A stretch of DNA of 64,000 nucleotides. It comes from Acidobacteriota bacterium (lineage in GTDB: Bacteria; Acidobacteriota; Thermoanaerobaculia; UBA5066). The notes beneath the pieces are model-generated. The model had not been told where the DNA came from and searched no databases. It was given only the letters and a program-made list of their open reading frames with translations. The DNA lies in NCBI GenBank assembly GCA_008363385.1, contig RHKY01000020.1, positions 1 through 64,000 on the forward strand, given 5' to 3'. Below are positions 45,473 to 53,869 of this stretch, one piece after another (the first letter of the stretch is position 1; the number at the start of each line of letters is the position of its first letter). The translations under genes were made by a program, and so were the position numbers.

Positions 45473-46411
45473 TCAGGCTTCCGGAATCCTGCTCGCCTCG
45501 CGGAGCGCCCGCCCGCTCGCGCGCCGCCGAAACTCCGACGGTGCGCAGCCGAACTCCCGGCGGAATGCGTCGGCGAAGTGGCTGTGGCTCGCGAAGCCGA
45601 GGTCCGCCGCGATCGAGGCGAGGTCGGTCCCCGGCTCGGCGAGGAGCTCCAGCGAGGCCCGGAGCCTCAGGCGCGTCAGGTAGCGGTGGATCGGGACCCC
45701 GGTCCACCGCCGGAACAGGCGCGCGAGGTGGAACGGGGAGACGGCCGCCGCCTCGGCCACCTCGTTCAGCGTGAGCCGCTCGGTCATCCGGCTCGTCAGG
45801 AACGCCCTCGCGGCCTCCACGCGTTCGGCGTGGCCCTCCTCGGTGGCCGGCCGCCGCCGCCCCCGGGCGGAGCCGTGGCGCTCGTAAGCCGCCTCGAGCA
45901 CGTCGGCCACGAGCTGCAGCGCGAGCGCGTCGGCCTCGAGAGGCTCGAGCAAAGCCGGCCTTGCCGCCGTGGCGCCCTCCAGGCGGAGGACGAGCTCGCG
46001 GTGCCGCCAGAAGACGGCGTTCTCGCACGGACCCGCGGGAAAGGGGATCCCCGGCTCCGGGAGGTCGGCGGAGGCGGGGTCCAGCTCCCGCAGGAAGGCG
46101 GCGAGGGCGTGCGGCGCGACCTCGAAGACGGTGCCGCGGTCCCCGTGGCCGGCCTCGTGGCTGACGCGGTACGTCGCGCCCTTCGGGAAGAAGGCGGCCT
46201 CGTTCACGTCGGCGGTCACGCGACGGCGGCCGAAATGCCGGGAGAAGGCGCCGTGCCGCATCAGGACGACCGCGTTCCCGGTGCTCACCTCCTCTTCCCG
46301 GGGCCCGCCGGCGGCGGCGCGGCAGGTGTAGTCCCGCACGGCCACCACCGGGCTCTCGTGGAGGGTCCGGTAGGCGATGGGGCCCCCGGGAGGCTGCGGC
46401 ATCGTTCCCAT
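45473..46411 (-). CDS. AraC-family transcriptional regulator
   Basis: A 312-residue regulator. The N-terminal half (about 1-160) is a cupin-like sensing domain with many His and Glu (RHFGRRRVTADVNEAAFFPKG). The C-terminal 100 residues carry two helix-turn-helix motifs: LNEVAEAAAVSPFHLARLFRRW and, in the second, IAADLGFASHSHFADAFRREFG. The end matches the AraC signature. It may control the Cys-rich small gene downstream or the divergent aminopeptidase gene; the ligand is unknown. Met at 46402 is an alternative start. Confidence 0.9.
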   Translation of the reverse strand: MGTMPQPPGGPIAYRTLHESPVVAVRDYTCRAAAGGPREEEVSTGNAVVLMRHGAFSRHFGRRRVTADVNEAAFFPKGATYRVSHEAGHGDRGTVFEVAPHALAAFLRELDPASADLPEPGIPFPAGPCENAVFWRHRELVLRLEGATAARPALLEPLEADALALQLVADVLEAAYERHGSARGRRRPATEEGHAERVEAARAFLTSRMTERLTLNEVAEAAAVSPFHLARLFRRWTGVPIHRYLTRLRLRASLELLAEPGTDLASIAADLGFASHSHFADAFRREFGCAPSEFRRRASGRALREASRIPEA

Positions 46412-46635
46412 CCTACGTCGGGCCGCCGAAGAAGTTGCGGTTCCGACGGCACGGGCGGCGGCCGCGGCTTCGTGCGCGCCGGGCTCTCCTCGTCGGGGGC
46501 CCCGCGGCGACGAGCCCGGAGCGCCGTTCGCGTGGACCGCTCGAGCGCTCGTACCTCCTCCGTTCCTGACGGACCCTGGAAGCCGCGGATCCGTTAGAGT
46601 TCCCGGGGCCGCTGGCCCGCGAGGGAGATACCGAC

Positions 46636-47829
46636 GTGCACGAGCCGCAGATCGCCGCCGACAGCCTGGACCGCTGGGCCCGCCTCCTCGTGACGCACTC
46701 GCTCGGGGGCGTCACGCCGGAGGACCGGGTGATGATCAAGGGCGAGCGGATCGCCTGGCCGCTGATGGAGCGCCTGGAACGCGAGGTGATCCTGGCGGGC
46801 GGCGTCCCGGACGTCTGCCTCGTCCCGCCGAACAACGAGAGGGGGCGCGTCTGGTCTGCCGCGATGGCGCGGCACGGCACCCCGGCGCAGATGGAGAGCG
46901 CCCCGGCCTGGCACCGCGACCGATACGCCTCGATGACGAAGTACGTGGAGGTCCTCGGCGCCGAGGACCCGGCGAGCTACGCCGGCCTCGCGGCCGAGGC
47001 CGCCTCCGCCCTCGCCCGCGCCGACCGTCCGTTCTCGGACCTGCGCCTCTCGCGCCGGTGGGTGATCACGCTCTACCCGACGCCCGCCTACGCCGCGATG
47101 GAGGGGCTGACGCTCGAGGAGTACGCGGGCTTCGTCGTCGACGCCTCGATCGTCGACCCGACCCCCCTGCTCGAGGCCGAGCGGCGCCTGGCGCCGCTCT
47201 TCGAGGCGGGGCGCGAGATGGAGGTCGTCACCTGGCACCCGGACGAGCGCCGCGAGCTGACCCTGAAGATGAGCCTCGCCGAGTCGATCCCGGTGACGAG
47301 CTACGGCCTGAGGAACGTCCCGGACGGGGAGGTCTTCACGAGCCCCGACGCGGTTTCGGTCGAGGGGGAGATCTTCCTCGACCTCCCCGTCTGGAACGGC
47401 GGCGTCGACGTCTCGGGGATCCACCTCGCGTTCGAGCGGGGTCGGATCGTCTCGTTCTCGGCGAAGGAGGGGCAGGGACAGCTCGCGGCGATCGTCGGGA
47501 CCGACGAGGGCTCGCGCCGCCTGGGCGAGGTGGCGCTCGGCATGAACCCGGGGCTCACCCGCGCGCTGAAGCACCCGCTCTTCGTCGAGAAGGTGGGCGG
47601 GACGCTCCACGTCGCCATCGGCAACAGCTACGAGAACTGCTACCTCCGCGACGCGAAGGCGCCCGAGGCGGGGGCGCGGCTCGAGGAGCTGGCCGCCCGC
47701 GGCGTCCTCAACCGCTCGGCGCAGCACGTCGACATCGTGGCGGACTTCCGCGAGGGGGGCTGCGGCCGCCGCGTCTCGATCGACGGGAAGCCCCTCGTCG
47801 TCCGCGACCGCGTCTGGGTTCCGGGCTGA
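46636..47829 (+). CDS. M29-family metallo-aminopeptidase
   Basis: A 397-residue enzyme related to thermophilic aminopeptidases T and II. It has EGEIFLDLPVWNGG, the Glu in RRLGEVALGMNPGL, and GGTLHVAIGNSYENCY with the metal His and the Tyr. HVDIVADF near the end supplies the distal Asp ligand. These hold the co-catalytic metal site. Members release N-terminal residues from peptides and dimerise. The start is GTG 46636, preceded by GAGGGAG. It is monocistronic, and the 224-bp divergent gap to the AraC gene shows no clear operator. Confidence 0.88.
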   Translation: MHEPQIAADSLDRWARLLVTHSLGGVTPEDRVMIKGERIAWPLMERLEREVILAGGVPDVCLVPPNNERGRVWSAAMARHGTPAQMESAPAWHRDRYASMTKYVEVLGAEDPASYAGLAAEAASALARADRPFSDLRLSRRWVITLYPTPAYAAMEGLTLEEYAGFVVDASIVDPTPLLEAERRLAPLFEAGREMEVVTWHPDERRELTLKMSLAESIPVTSYGLRNVPDGEVFTSPDAVSVEGEIFLDLPVWNGGVDVSGIHLAFERGRIVSFSAKEGQGQLAAIVGTDEGSRRLGEVALGMNPGLTRALKHPLFVEKVGGTLHVAIGNSYENCYLRDAKAPEAGARLEELAARGVLNRSAQHVDIVADFREGGCGRRVSIDGKPLVVRDRVWVPG

Positions 47830-47880
47830 GGACGCGGAGCCTCCGGAGACGAGCTGACCAGAAGTGACTATGATGAGACC

Positions 47881-48144
47881 ATGAAGAGCGTCGGCGTCGC
47901 CGACCTGAAGAGCCACCTGAGCGAGCACCTCCGCGACGTGCGCCGTGGTGAGGTGGTCACCGTCCTCGACCGCTCGACTCCGGTGGCTCGCCTGGTCCCG
48001 ATCGTGGAGACCGCCGGGCCGCTGGCGGTCCGGTCCCCCCGGGCAGGGGCGCCGGCGCCGGGGCGTGTCGCGCTGCCGCCCCGCCTGCGCGCGGACGTGG
48101 ACGCCGTGGCGATCCTGCTGGAGGACCGGCGGGCCGACCGGTGA
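47881..48144 (+). CDS. Phd/YefM-type antitoxin
   Basis: An 87-residue protein with KSVGVADLKSHLSEHLRDV and GEVVTVLDRSTPVARLVPIV, the Phd/YefM N-terminal fold and second strand. It resembles the 6260-6559 antitoxin in both motifs, so they are relatives. It overlaps the downstream PIN gene by 4 bp (GTGA). The partner toxin has an in-frame stop, so this antitoxin may now be without a functional toxin. Confidence 0.85.
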   Translation: MKSVGVADLKSHLSEHLRDVRRGEVVTVLDRSTPVARLVPIVETAGPLAVRSPRAGAPAPGRVALPPRLRADVDAVAILLEDRRADR

Positions 48145-48560
48145 TCGCGTACCTCGACTCCTCGGTCGTCCTCCGCGTGGTGCTCCGGCAGGCGGGAGCG
48201 CTCGCGGAGTGGCGCCGGGTCGAGCGCGGCGTCGCGAGCGCGCTCGTGGAGGTCGAGTGCCTCCGGACGCTGGATCGGCTGCGACTGGCCGCGCGCCTGA
48301 CGGACCGCGAGGTGGCCCGGAGGAGAGAGGCGGTGTACCGGGTCCTGGAGTCTTCCGAGGTCGTGGAGCCGACGCGTCCGGTGCTCGCCCGCGCCTCTTA
48401 GCCGCTGCCGACGGCGCTCGGAACGCTCGACGCCGTCCATCTCGCGACGGCCTTGCTCTGGCGGGAGTGGCGCCGGGAGGAGCTCGTGTTCGCCACCCAC
48501 GACGCCGCGCTCGGCCTGGCGGCGCGTGCGAGCGGACTGACCGTCCTCGGGGTGTCGTAG
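48141..48560 (+). pseudogene. PIN-domain toxin interrupted by an in-frame stop
   Basis: Starts IAYLDSSVVLRVVL after GTG 48141, with VEVECLRTLDRL carrying the middle acidic site. An amber codon (TAG, 48399-48401) follows LARAS. The same frame then continues with PLPTALGTLDAVHLATALL and FATHDAALGLAA to a stop at 48560. These are the missing distal Asp motifs. Full length would be 139 residues, close to the 140-residue toxin at 5841. The truncated 86-residue product lacks half the active site. Sequencing error is the alternative. Confidence 0.8.
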
Positions 48561-48567
48561 CCGGCGC

Positions 48568-49827
48568 TCAGCGCCTCCCCTCGGCCTCGGCGAGGAGCGC
48601 GGGGATGCCGCCCAGGTCGACGCGGATCCGGGTCGAGAGGCGGGCGTCGCAGGGTTCTGGAAGGCGATCGGAACAGAACGTAGATCGGAGCTCTGACCCC
48701 ACCTCTTTCTCTGACCCCACCTCTTTTCGCCGGGACCCGTCGGAACGACGTGGAGGACGTTTCCGGAGTCCCGGGCGAGGGCCAGACCGCCGTCCCGCGA
48801 CAGCCCGAGGAACTTCCCCGCCCCGAGCCGGATGGGGCTGCTCCCGTCGTACCGGCGGAGGTAGCCGGACGCCCCTTCGCCCCCGCCGAGGGAGGTCTCG
48901 TAGTGGAGCGTGGCGGAGCCGTCGGCCGCGATTCCCAGGACGCCCGTCGCGTCGAACCAGGAGACGTTCCGGGCCTCGGTCTCCCCCGGCGGCGTCCCCC
49001 AGCTCTCGTTCTTGTACCACCCCGCGCCGAGGAGGACGGCTCCGTCGCGGCGGACGTCCTGGAGCTCGAAGAGAGCGTGGGTCGGCAGGAGCGTGCGCCG
49101 CCGGCCCTCGAGGTCGACGGCGTGGAGATCGGACCAGCCCCAGATCTTGCCGGCCCCGAACCAGACCTCCCTGCCCGACGGCGACCACGCCACGCCCCAG
49201 ACGCCGTCCCAGCCTTCCGATAGGACGCGGACGGGGCCGTCGCGGCTGGCAACGCAGACCGTCGAACCCCAGGTCGCCGACGATCGCCCCGGTCTCGGTG
49301 ACGGCGGCCTCGGTGGGGGAGCGGGTGTCGCTGCCGCTTCCGATTCCCGGCCCGCGCCGGGCCAGTCCGAAGTCGAGGACCTTCGCGTGGCCGTCCTTCC
49401 TCAGGAAGACGTGCTCGGGCTTGACGTCCCTGTGCACGATCCCCTTCTCGTGGGCGGCAGCCAGAGCCGAGGCGACCTGCGCGGCGATCTCCAGGGCGCG
49501 CTTCACCGGTAACGCTCCTCGCGTCACGACGCTCCGCAGGGTCTCCCCCTCGAGCAGCTCCGTGACGGCGTACCGGATACCGCCCGTCTCGCCGACGTCG
49601 TGCAGCGCGAGGATGTTCGGGTGAGAGAGGGCGGCTACGGCCTTCGCCTCGCTCTCGAAGTGGGCGAGCGCCTTCGCGTCACCCGCGAGATGGTCGGTAA
49701 GGACTTTGATCGCGACGTCGCGCCCGAGGCGCGTGTCGCGGGCGCGGTAGACCTCGCCCATCCCTCCCGCGCCGAGCGGGGCGAGCACCTCGTACGGGCC
49801 GAGGCGCGTACCGGGGGCCAGGCTCAT
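48568..49827 (-). pseudogene. Kinase-propeller gene with internal deletion (kinase 4, decayed)
   Basis: The first 180 residues match kinases 1-3 (LGAGGMGEVY, Lys41, HRDVKPEH, DFG). HRDVKPEH replaces the metal-binding Asn with His. After TETGAIVG, near 49285, the frame jumps to propeller sequence that reads correctly only in another frame: VASRDGPVRVLSEGWDG, then SPSGREVWFGAG and SRDGGLALARDSG. The kinase C-lobe, membrane helix and first blades are missing. The propeller stops at VVPTGPGEK, where the dispersed repeat begins. The remnant ends at 48568. It was probably formed by deletion, then disrupted at the 3' end. Confidence 0.75.
48675..48728 (+). repeat. Dispersed repeat, copy 4, with tandem tail
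   Basis: AGAACGTAGATCGGAGC plus TCTGACCCC, preceded by CGATCGGAAC. It continues as an 18-bp unit (CTGACCCCACCTCTTTCT) present twice with small differences (48693-48710, 48711-48728). It sits inside the decayed kinase gene where the propeller ends. Confidence 0.75.
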
Positions 49828-49857
49828 CTGCCCTCCCGGAGACGGGGATCCGCGAGG

Positions 49858-49863
49858 AGTCTA
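49858..49863 (-). promoter_or_regulatory. TAGACT, degenerate -10 element of kinase 4
   Basis: Minus-strand TAGACTCC sits 31 bp before the decayed kinase start, at the position of TAGAATCCC in the intact paralogues. It overlaps the stop codon of the upstream nucleotidyltransferase-like gene. Confidence 0.25.
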
Positions 49864-50391
49864 CCTGCAGCGCCGGGAAAGAGCCGATTCGAGCGCGGCG
49901 CGGAGCGTCGGCGGGTCCACCGCCGGGAAACGGTAGAGAAGCGGCTCGATCGCGGCGTGGAGCTCCCGCAGCCGCGCGGCGTCGACGAGCCCGCGCTCGA
50001 GCATGGCGCCGACGTCGGCCAGGTCCCGGGAGTGCCCGCGCTCCACCTTCGCCAGCGCCTGTGCGTACAGGTCGTAGTGGCGGACGGTCACCGGACCCTC
50101 TCGCCGGATGAACAGGCTCCGCTCGCGCCAGCCCGGCAGCTCGGGAAGGAACTGATCGGGCGAGGCCAGCTCGACGTTGATCTCGAGCCGTTCCTTCAGC
50201 GCCGGGAGCGCCCGGAGGAGCTCGTCCCTCTCGGGATCCAGCTTGAGGTCGACGTCGACCGTGCTGCTACGCCAGCCGTGGAGCACGGCGGTGGCGCCGC
50301 CGGTGAGGTAGACGGTCGTCTCTCCCCGAGCCGCCTCGCCGAGCGCTCTGAGGAACGTGCCGAGGCGCCCGGCGTCGACGTCACGCCGCAC
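49861..50391 (-). CDS. DUF6036-type nucleotidyltransferase-like protein
   Basis: A 176-residue protein whose N-terminal half has YLTGGATAVLHGWRSSTVDVDL, a nucleotidyltransferase-like core (GG, then D-x-D) seen in DUF6036 and AbiEii-related proteins. The C-terminal half is helical (YAQALAKVERGHSRDLADVGAMLERGL). Proteins with this fold often act as the enzyme in toxin-antitoxin or phage-defence pairs by adding nucleotides to RNA or protein. The partner is probably the small gene upstream, which overlaps by 11 bp. The start is GTG. Confidence 0.75.
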   Translation of the reverse strand: MRRDVDAGRLGTFLRALGEAARGETTVYLTGGATAVLHGWRSSTVDVDLKLDPERDELLRALPALKERLEINVELASPDQFLPELPGWRERSLFIRREGPVTVRHYDLYAQALAKVERGHSRDLADVGAMLERGLVDAARLRELHAAIEPLLYRFPAVDPPTLRAALESALSRRCR

Positions 50392-50662
50392 GGGACCTCA
50401 GGGCGAGGCTCCGTTCGAAGCTGACGAGCGAGCGGACGAGCGCGTTGTAGCGGCCGTGCGCGGCGTCGGCGCCGTCGCGGGCCAGGAGCCGGTAGAGCCT
50501 CTCCTCGGCTCCGGGGATCTCGGGCGGGACCTGGATTCCCAGGAGGCGCAGCCGCGGCGAGCCGACCGAGACGAGGAGGGAGGCGGCCGTCTCCTCGCCT
50601 CGCGACAGCTCGGAGAGCCCTCGCGCGACCAGCTCGGCTCCGGGGAGTCCGGTGAGGTCCAC
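50381..50662 (-). CDS. Small helical partner of the nucleotidyltransferase-like gene, 93 aa
   Basis: A helical protein (GAELVARGLSELSRGEETAASLLVSV, then AHGRYNALVRSLVSFERSLALRS) with no recognised domain. It overlaps the following gene by 11 bp, so the two are surely translated together. It may be an antitoxin or regulator of the enzyme; this is inferred from gene order only. The start GTG 50662 has no strong ribosome site. Confidence 0.6.
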   Translation of the reverse strand: MDLTGLPGAELVARGLSELSRGEETAASLLVSVGSPRLRLLGIQVPPEIPGAEERLYRLLARDGADAAHGRYNALVRSLVSFERSLALRSRAA

Positions 50663-50814
50663 CGGGGAATGGTAGCGCCGGAGGCCTCGCTCGGCGTCTC
50701 TCTCGGGGCGACGACGCGCGGAGGTTCCGGCCCCGCCGGCGGTCTGGTGGATCCCATCCCTTGCGTACCCGGCGCTGCCGGCCCAGATTGTGGGGAGACT
50801 CTGCCTTTCTCTGT

Positions 50815-52721
50815 CACGACGGGGTGAGCACGACGAACGTCCTCCTCGGGATCCAGGGCAAGGCCATCAACCCCGAGCTGGTCCAGGAGGTGGAGGTCAA
50901 GACCGGGGGCTACCAGGCGGAGTACGGAAGGAACACGGGCGGGGTCGTCAACGTCGTCACCCGCCAGGGGGGGAACGAGTTCCACGGCAGCGCGTTCGGC
51001 TACTACGACGACGCCGGGATGCGCGCTTCCGAGAAGCTGGAGATGACGCCGGACTTCTCCGGCGAGGGCGACGTGGCGCTTCAGAACACCTTCCCCGAGA
51101 ACACGCGCTGGGACGCTGGCGCGAGCCTGGGGGGCTACTTCGTCAAGGACGTCCTCTGGTTCTTCGGCGCGTACGACAAGGTGAAGGTCGACCGGACGAC
51201 CGAGCCCCTCGCGGGGGTCAACACGGGGAAGGAGATCCCTCAGGGGTTCGACACCGACCTCTACTCGGCGAAGCTGACGGGGAGGCTCGGGGCCTCGACG
51301 ACCCTCGCCGCGACGCTCTTCGCCGACCCGCAGACGAACGACGGCTCGATGGCGGACGTCCCGCTCGGCGTCGACCCCCTCTCCTACGAGGGTGTCCGCG
51401 AGCTCGGCGGGCAGGACTGGGCCCTCCGGCTGACGCAGATCCTGGGCAACAACGGGGTGGCGACCGCCCAGTACTACCGGCACGAGGACTCGTACCGGAT
51501 CCCCGGCGGGGTCGGGTACAGGAGCAACAACGCATCGACCCGGGACGGCGCCGGCGCGTCCCTCTCGCTCTTCCTCGGAAGGCACGAGCTGAAGGCGGGG
51601 GGCGACTACCAGTGGGAGGAGACGTCCGGGACGTCGTACATCTCGGGCGGCCAGTCCCTGGGCATCTACCCGTGCCTCGACAAGGCCGGCTACCGGTGCG
51701 ACCTCTCGAAGGCCCCGGTCGTCGACGCCGCCGGCGGGCGAATGCCCGTGTTCTACCGTCACTACTACTGGGTGAAGAACGCGACGGACCTGACCCCGCT
51801 GACGGGGGGAATCCCGTTCGAGTCCCCGAGCCGGTCCTGGTCCGTCTTCCTCCAGGACGAGTGGAAGGTGCTCCCGAACCTCGTCGTGAACGCCGGCCTG
51901 AGGTACGACGACCAGAGGGTGTACTGGAGGACCGGGAACCTCGCCATGGACCTGAAGGACCAGTGGTCGCCGCGCGTGGGCGTGGCCTGGGACTTCCTGC
52001 CTGCTTCTCCACGGGGGTCCCCGTCCCCGACGCCGAGCGGACGTTCACCGGGCTCGAGGTGACGGCCCGGAAGAGGGTCGGCGCGTCTCTCTGGGCCCAG
52101 CTGTCGTACCTCTACTCGAAGCTCGAAGGGAACTACTCGGGCGCGGTCTCCACGAGCTTCTGGCAGACGAACCCGGGGATCAACGCGGACTTCGACTACT
52201 ACCAGATGAGCGAGGGCGCCTACGGGAGGCTCGAGCTCGACCGCCCGCACCAGGTGCGGCTGGACGGGGCGTACACGTTCCCGTTCGGGCTGACCTTCGC
52301 GCTCGGGGCGTACGTCAGGAGCGGCGTCCCGATCACGCTGACGAACGCCCTCAACAGCTACTACGTCTACCACGTCTTTCCCGAGGGGCGCGGGACCTAC
52401 GGCCGCACCCCGACGGACTGGGAGGCCGACGTGGCCCTCTCGTGGCCGATCCAGGTCGGGCCGGTCACGGTCACGCCGCAGGTCTTCGTCTTCCGCGTCT
52501 TCAACCGCCAGACGCCGACGACCATCGGGGCCGACTTCAATCCCTATGCCTCGTTCGTCGACGACCCGTCGAGCCCGTACTATGGGCAGGCCGGGATCAC
52601 GCACGGCGCCCCCGGCTGCGACGGGTCGACCGTCCCCTGCACCGACAACCCCGACTTCGGGAAGACCTACTTCCGGACCCAGCCCCGGCAGCTGAGGGTG
52701 GCCCTCAGGGTCTCGTTCTGA
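50815..52721 (+). pseudogene. Truncated, internally deleted Oar-like TonB-dependent receptor
   Basis: Two remnants of an outer-membrane TonB receptor. The first begins in the plug domain (DGVSTTNVLLGIQGKAIN, then ELVQEVEVKTGGYQAEYGRN and GGVVNVVTRQGG) and runs through part of the barrel to VGVAWDFL near 52000. The frame then changes, and the rest reads TGVPVPDAERTFTGLEVTARK through to RTQPRQLRVALRVSF. The last residue is Phe, as in intact receptors. The signal peptide, carboxypeptidase-like N-domain, early plug and about 150-250 barrel residues are missing. No intact copy lies nearby. Confidence 0.85.
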
Positions 52722-52767
52722 ACCGCGGCGCGCCGGGACCCTCGGCGCGGGCGGCCCTCCCGAGGAC

Positions 52768-53724
52768 CTAGCGCGCCCGGTACTCGACGAAGAACTGCTC
52801 GGGGAGGAAGTCGTGGGCCTTCGCCGGGACGAGCCCGGCGGCGGCCATCGCCTCGTCGACCTCGGCGCGGGACATGTTCTGCTCGGGGGGCGGGCCCCAG
52901 GGCCGCTCCTCGGGCGTCTTCGGGACGTAGTCGACGACGACGACGCGGCCGCCGGGTGCGAGCCCCGCGGCGAGCTTCTTCGCGTAGGCCCCGCGGTCCG
53001 GCGCCTTGACGTAGTGGAGCATGTCGACCATCAGGACCGTGTCGACCCCACGCGGCGGCAGCTGCGGGTCGTCCTTCTTCACGAGCTGCGTCTTCACGTT
53101 CGAAAGGCCCGCGTCGCGGGCGCGCCCGGCGAGGTGGTCGAGGAGCTCCGGCGCGATGTCGACGGCGAGGACCGATCCCGCGGGGCCGACCGCCTTCGCC
53201 ACACGCAGGGTGAAGTAGCCCGAGCCCGCCCCCACGTCGGCGACCCGCTCGCCCGCCCGGAAGGCGAGCGCCTCCATCACCTTCCCGGGCATCTGGAAGC
53301 CCTCGCGCTCGGGCCGCTCGAGCATCGCGACGTAGGCCTTCACCCACATCGCCCGCAGGAGCGCCTTGAAGCGCTCGTCGCCGCGCAGGAAGGCGAACGC
53401 CTCGTCCTTCCGCACGTCGTAGACGTCGACGACCCCGGCGTCGGCGGCGCGCTTCAGCCACTCGTACGCCTCCTTGCCGTGGCCGAGGAGGGCGTGGAGG
53501 CGGGCGATCCGGTGGAGGGAGGCGACGTGCCGCTCCTCGATCGGCCCGTTCAGCTCCTCGGCGAGCGCGACGGCCCGCGCCCAGTCCTTCGCGGACATTG
53601 CCTGGTCGAGCTGACGTTCGACCTCGACGTCCCGCGACGGGGAGGCGGCTGGGGGCTCGGCCGCGTGGAGGGGGACCGAGAGGACCAGGGCGACGACCAG
53701 GAGAGCCGCGCGAGGCGACCGCAT
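52768..53724 (-). CDS. Class I SAM-dependent methyltransferase with signal peptide
   Basis: A 318-residue protein starting MRSPRAALLVVALVLSVPLH (AAGGAGG upstream); the signal peptide probably ends at AHA-like LHAAEP. A helical N-terminal region (40-140) resembles TPR-like helices. The methyltransferase fold has ADVGAGSGYFTLRVA as motif I, VLAVDIAPE as motif II and VDTVLMVDMLHYV as motif IV. S-adenosylmethionine is not normally present outside the cytoplasm, so an exported methyltransferase is odd, although similar annotations exist. The frame is open 33 codons further upstream but lacks a ribosome site. Confidence 0.85.
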   Translation of the reverse strand: MRSPRAALLVVALVLSVPLHAAEPPAASPSRDVEVERQLDQAMSAKDWARAVALAEELNGPIEERHVASLHRIARLHALLGHGKEAYEWLKRAADAGVVDVYDVRKDEAFAFLRGDERFKALLRAMWVKAYVAMLERPEREGFQMPGKVMEALAFRAGERVADVGAGSGYFTLRVAKAVGPAGSVLAVDIAPELLDHLAGRARDAGLSNVKTQLVKKDDPQLPPRGVDTVLMVDMLHYVKAPDRGAYAKKLAAGLAPGGRVVVVDYVPKTPEERPWGPPPEQNMSRAEVDEAMAAAGLVPAKAHDFLPEQFFVEYRAR

Positions 53725-53824
53725 AGCAGACCTCCTTGGCACACCCCCTGCCCAGTCCCTGGATACGCACGCGGGCGGCCGGAGTTCGAGGGGGGCGACC
53801 CTTGCGTGGAGGCCCGGGCGCACC

Positions 53825-53846
53825 TATATTTCTGAGACATAGTCTC
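53825..53846 (+). promoter_or_regulatory. AT-rich promoter with palindromic operator candidate
   Basis: TATATT (53825-53830) is a near-consensus -10 hexamer in an AT-rich patch. It is followed by the 13-bp palindrome GAGAC-ATA-GTCTC (53834-53846), near the expected transcription start. It lies 40 bp before the TTG start of the next plus-strand gene. A repressor could bind at the start site. Confidence 0.45.
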
Positions 53847-53869
53847 TATCCGGCCAGAAAGGAGGGGAG

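Noticed and set aside
46412-46635. Possible small gene or operator in the AraC / M29 divergent gap.
   Set aside because: Only imperfect GC-rich dyads, no start with ribosome site and no repeated motif.
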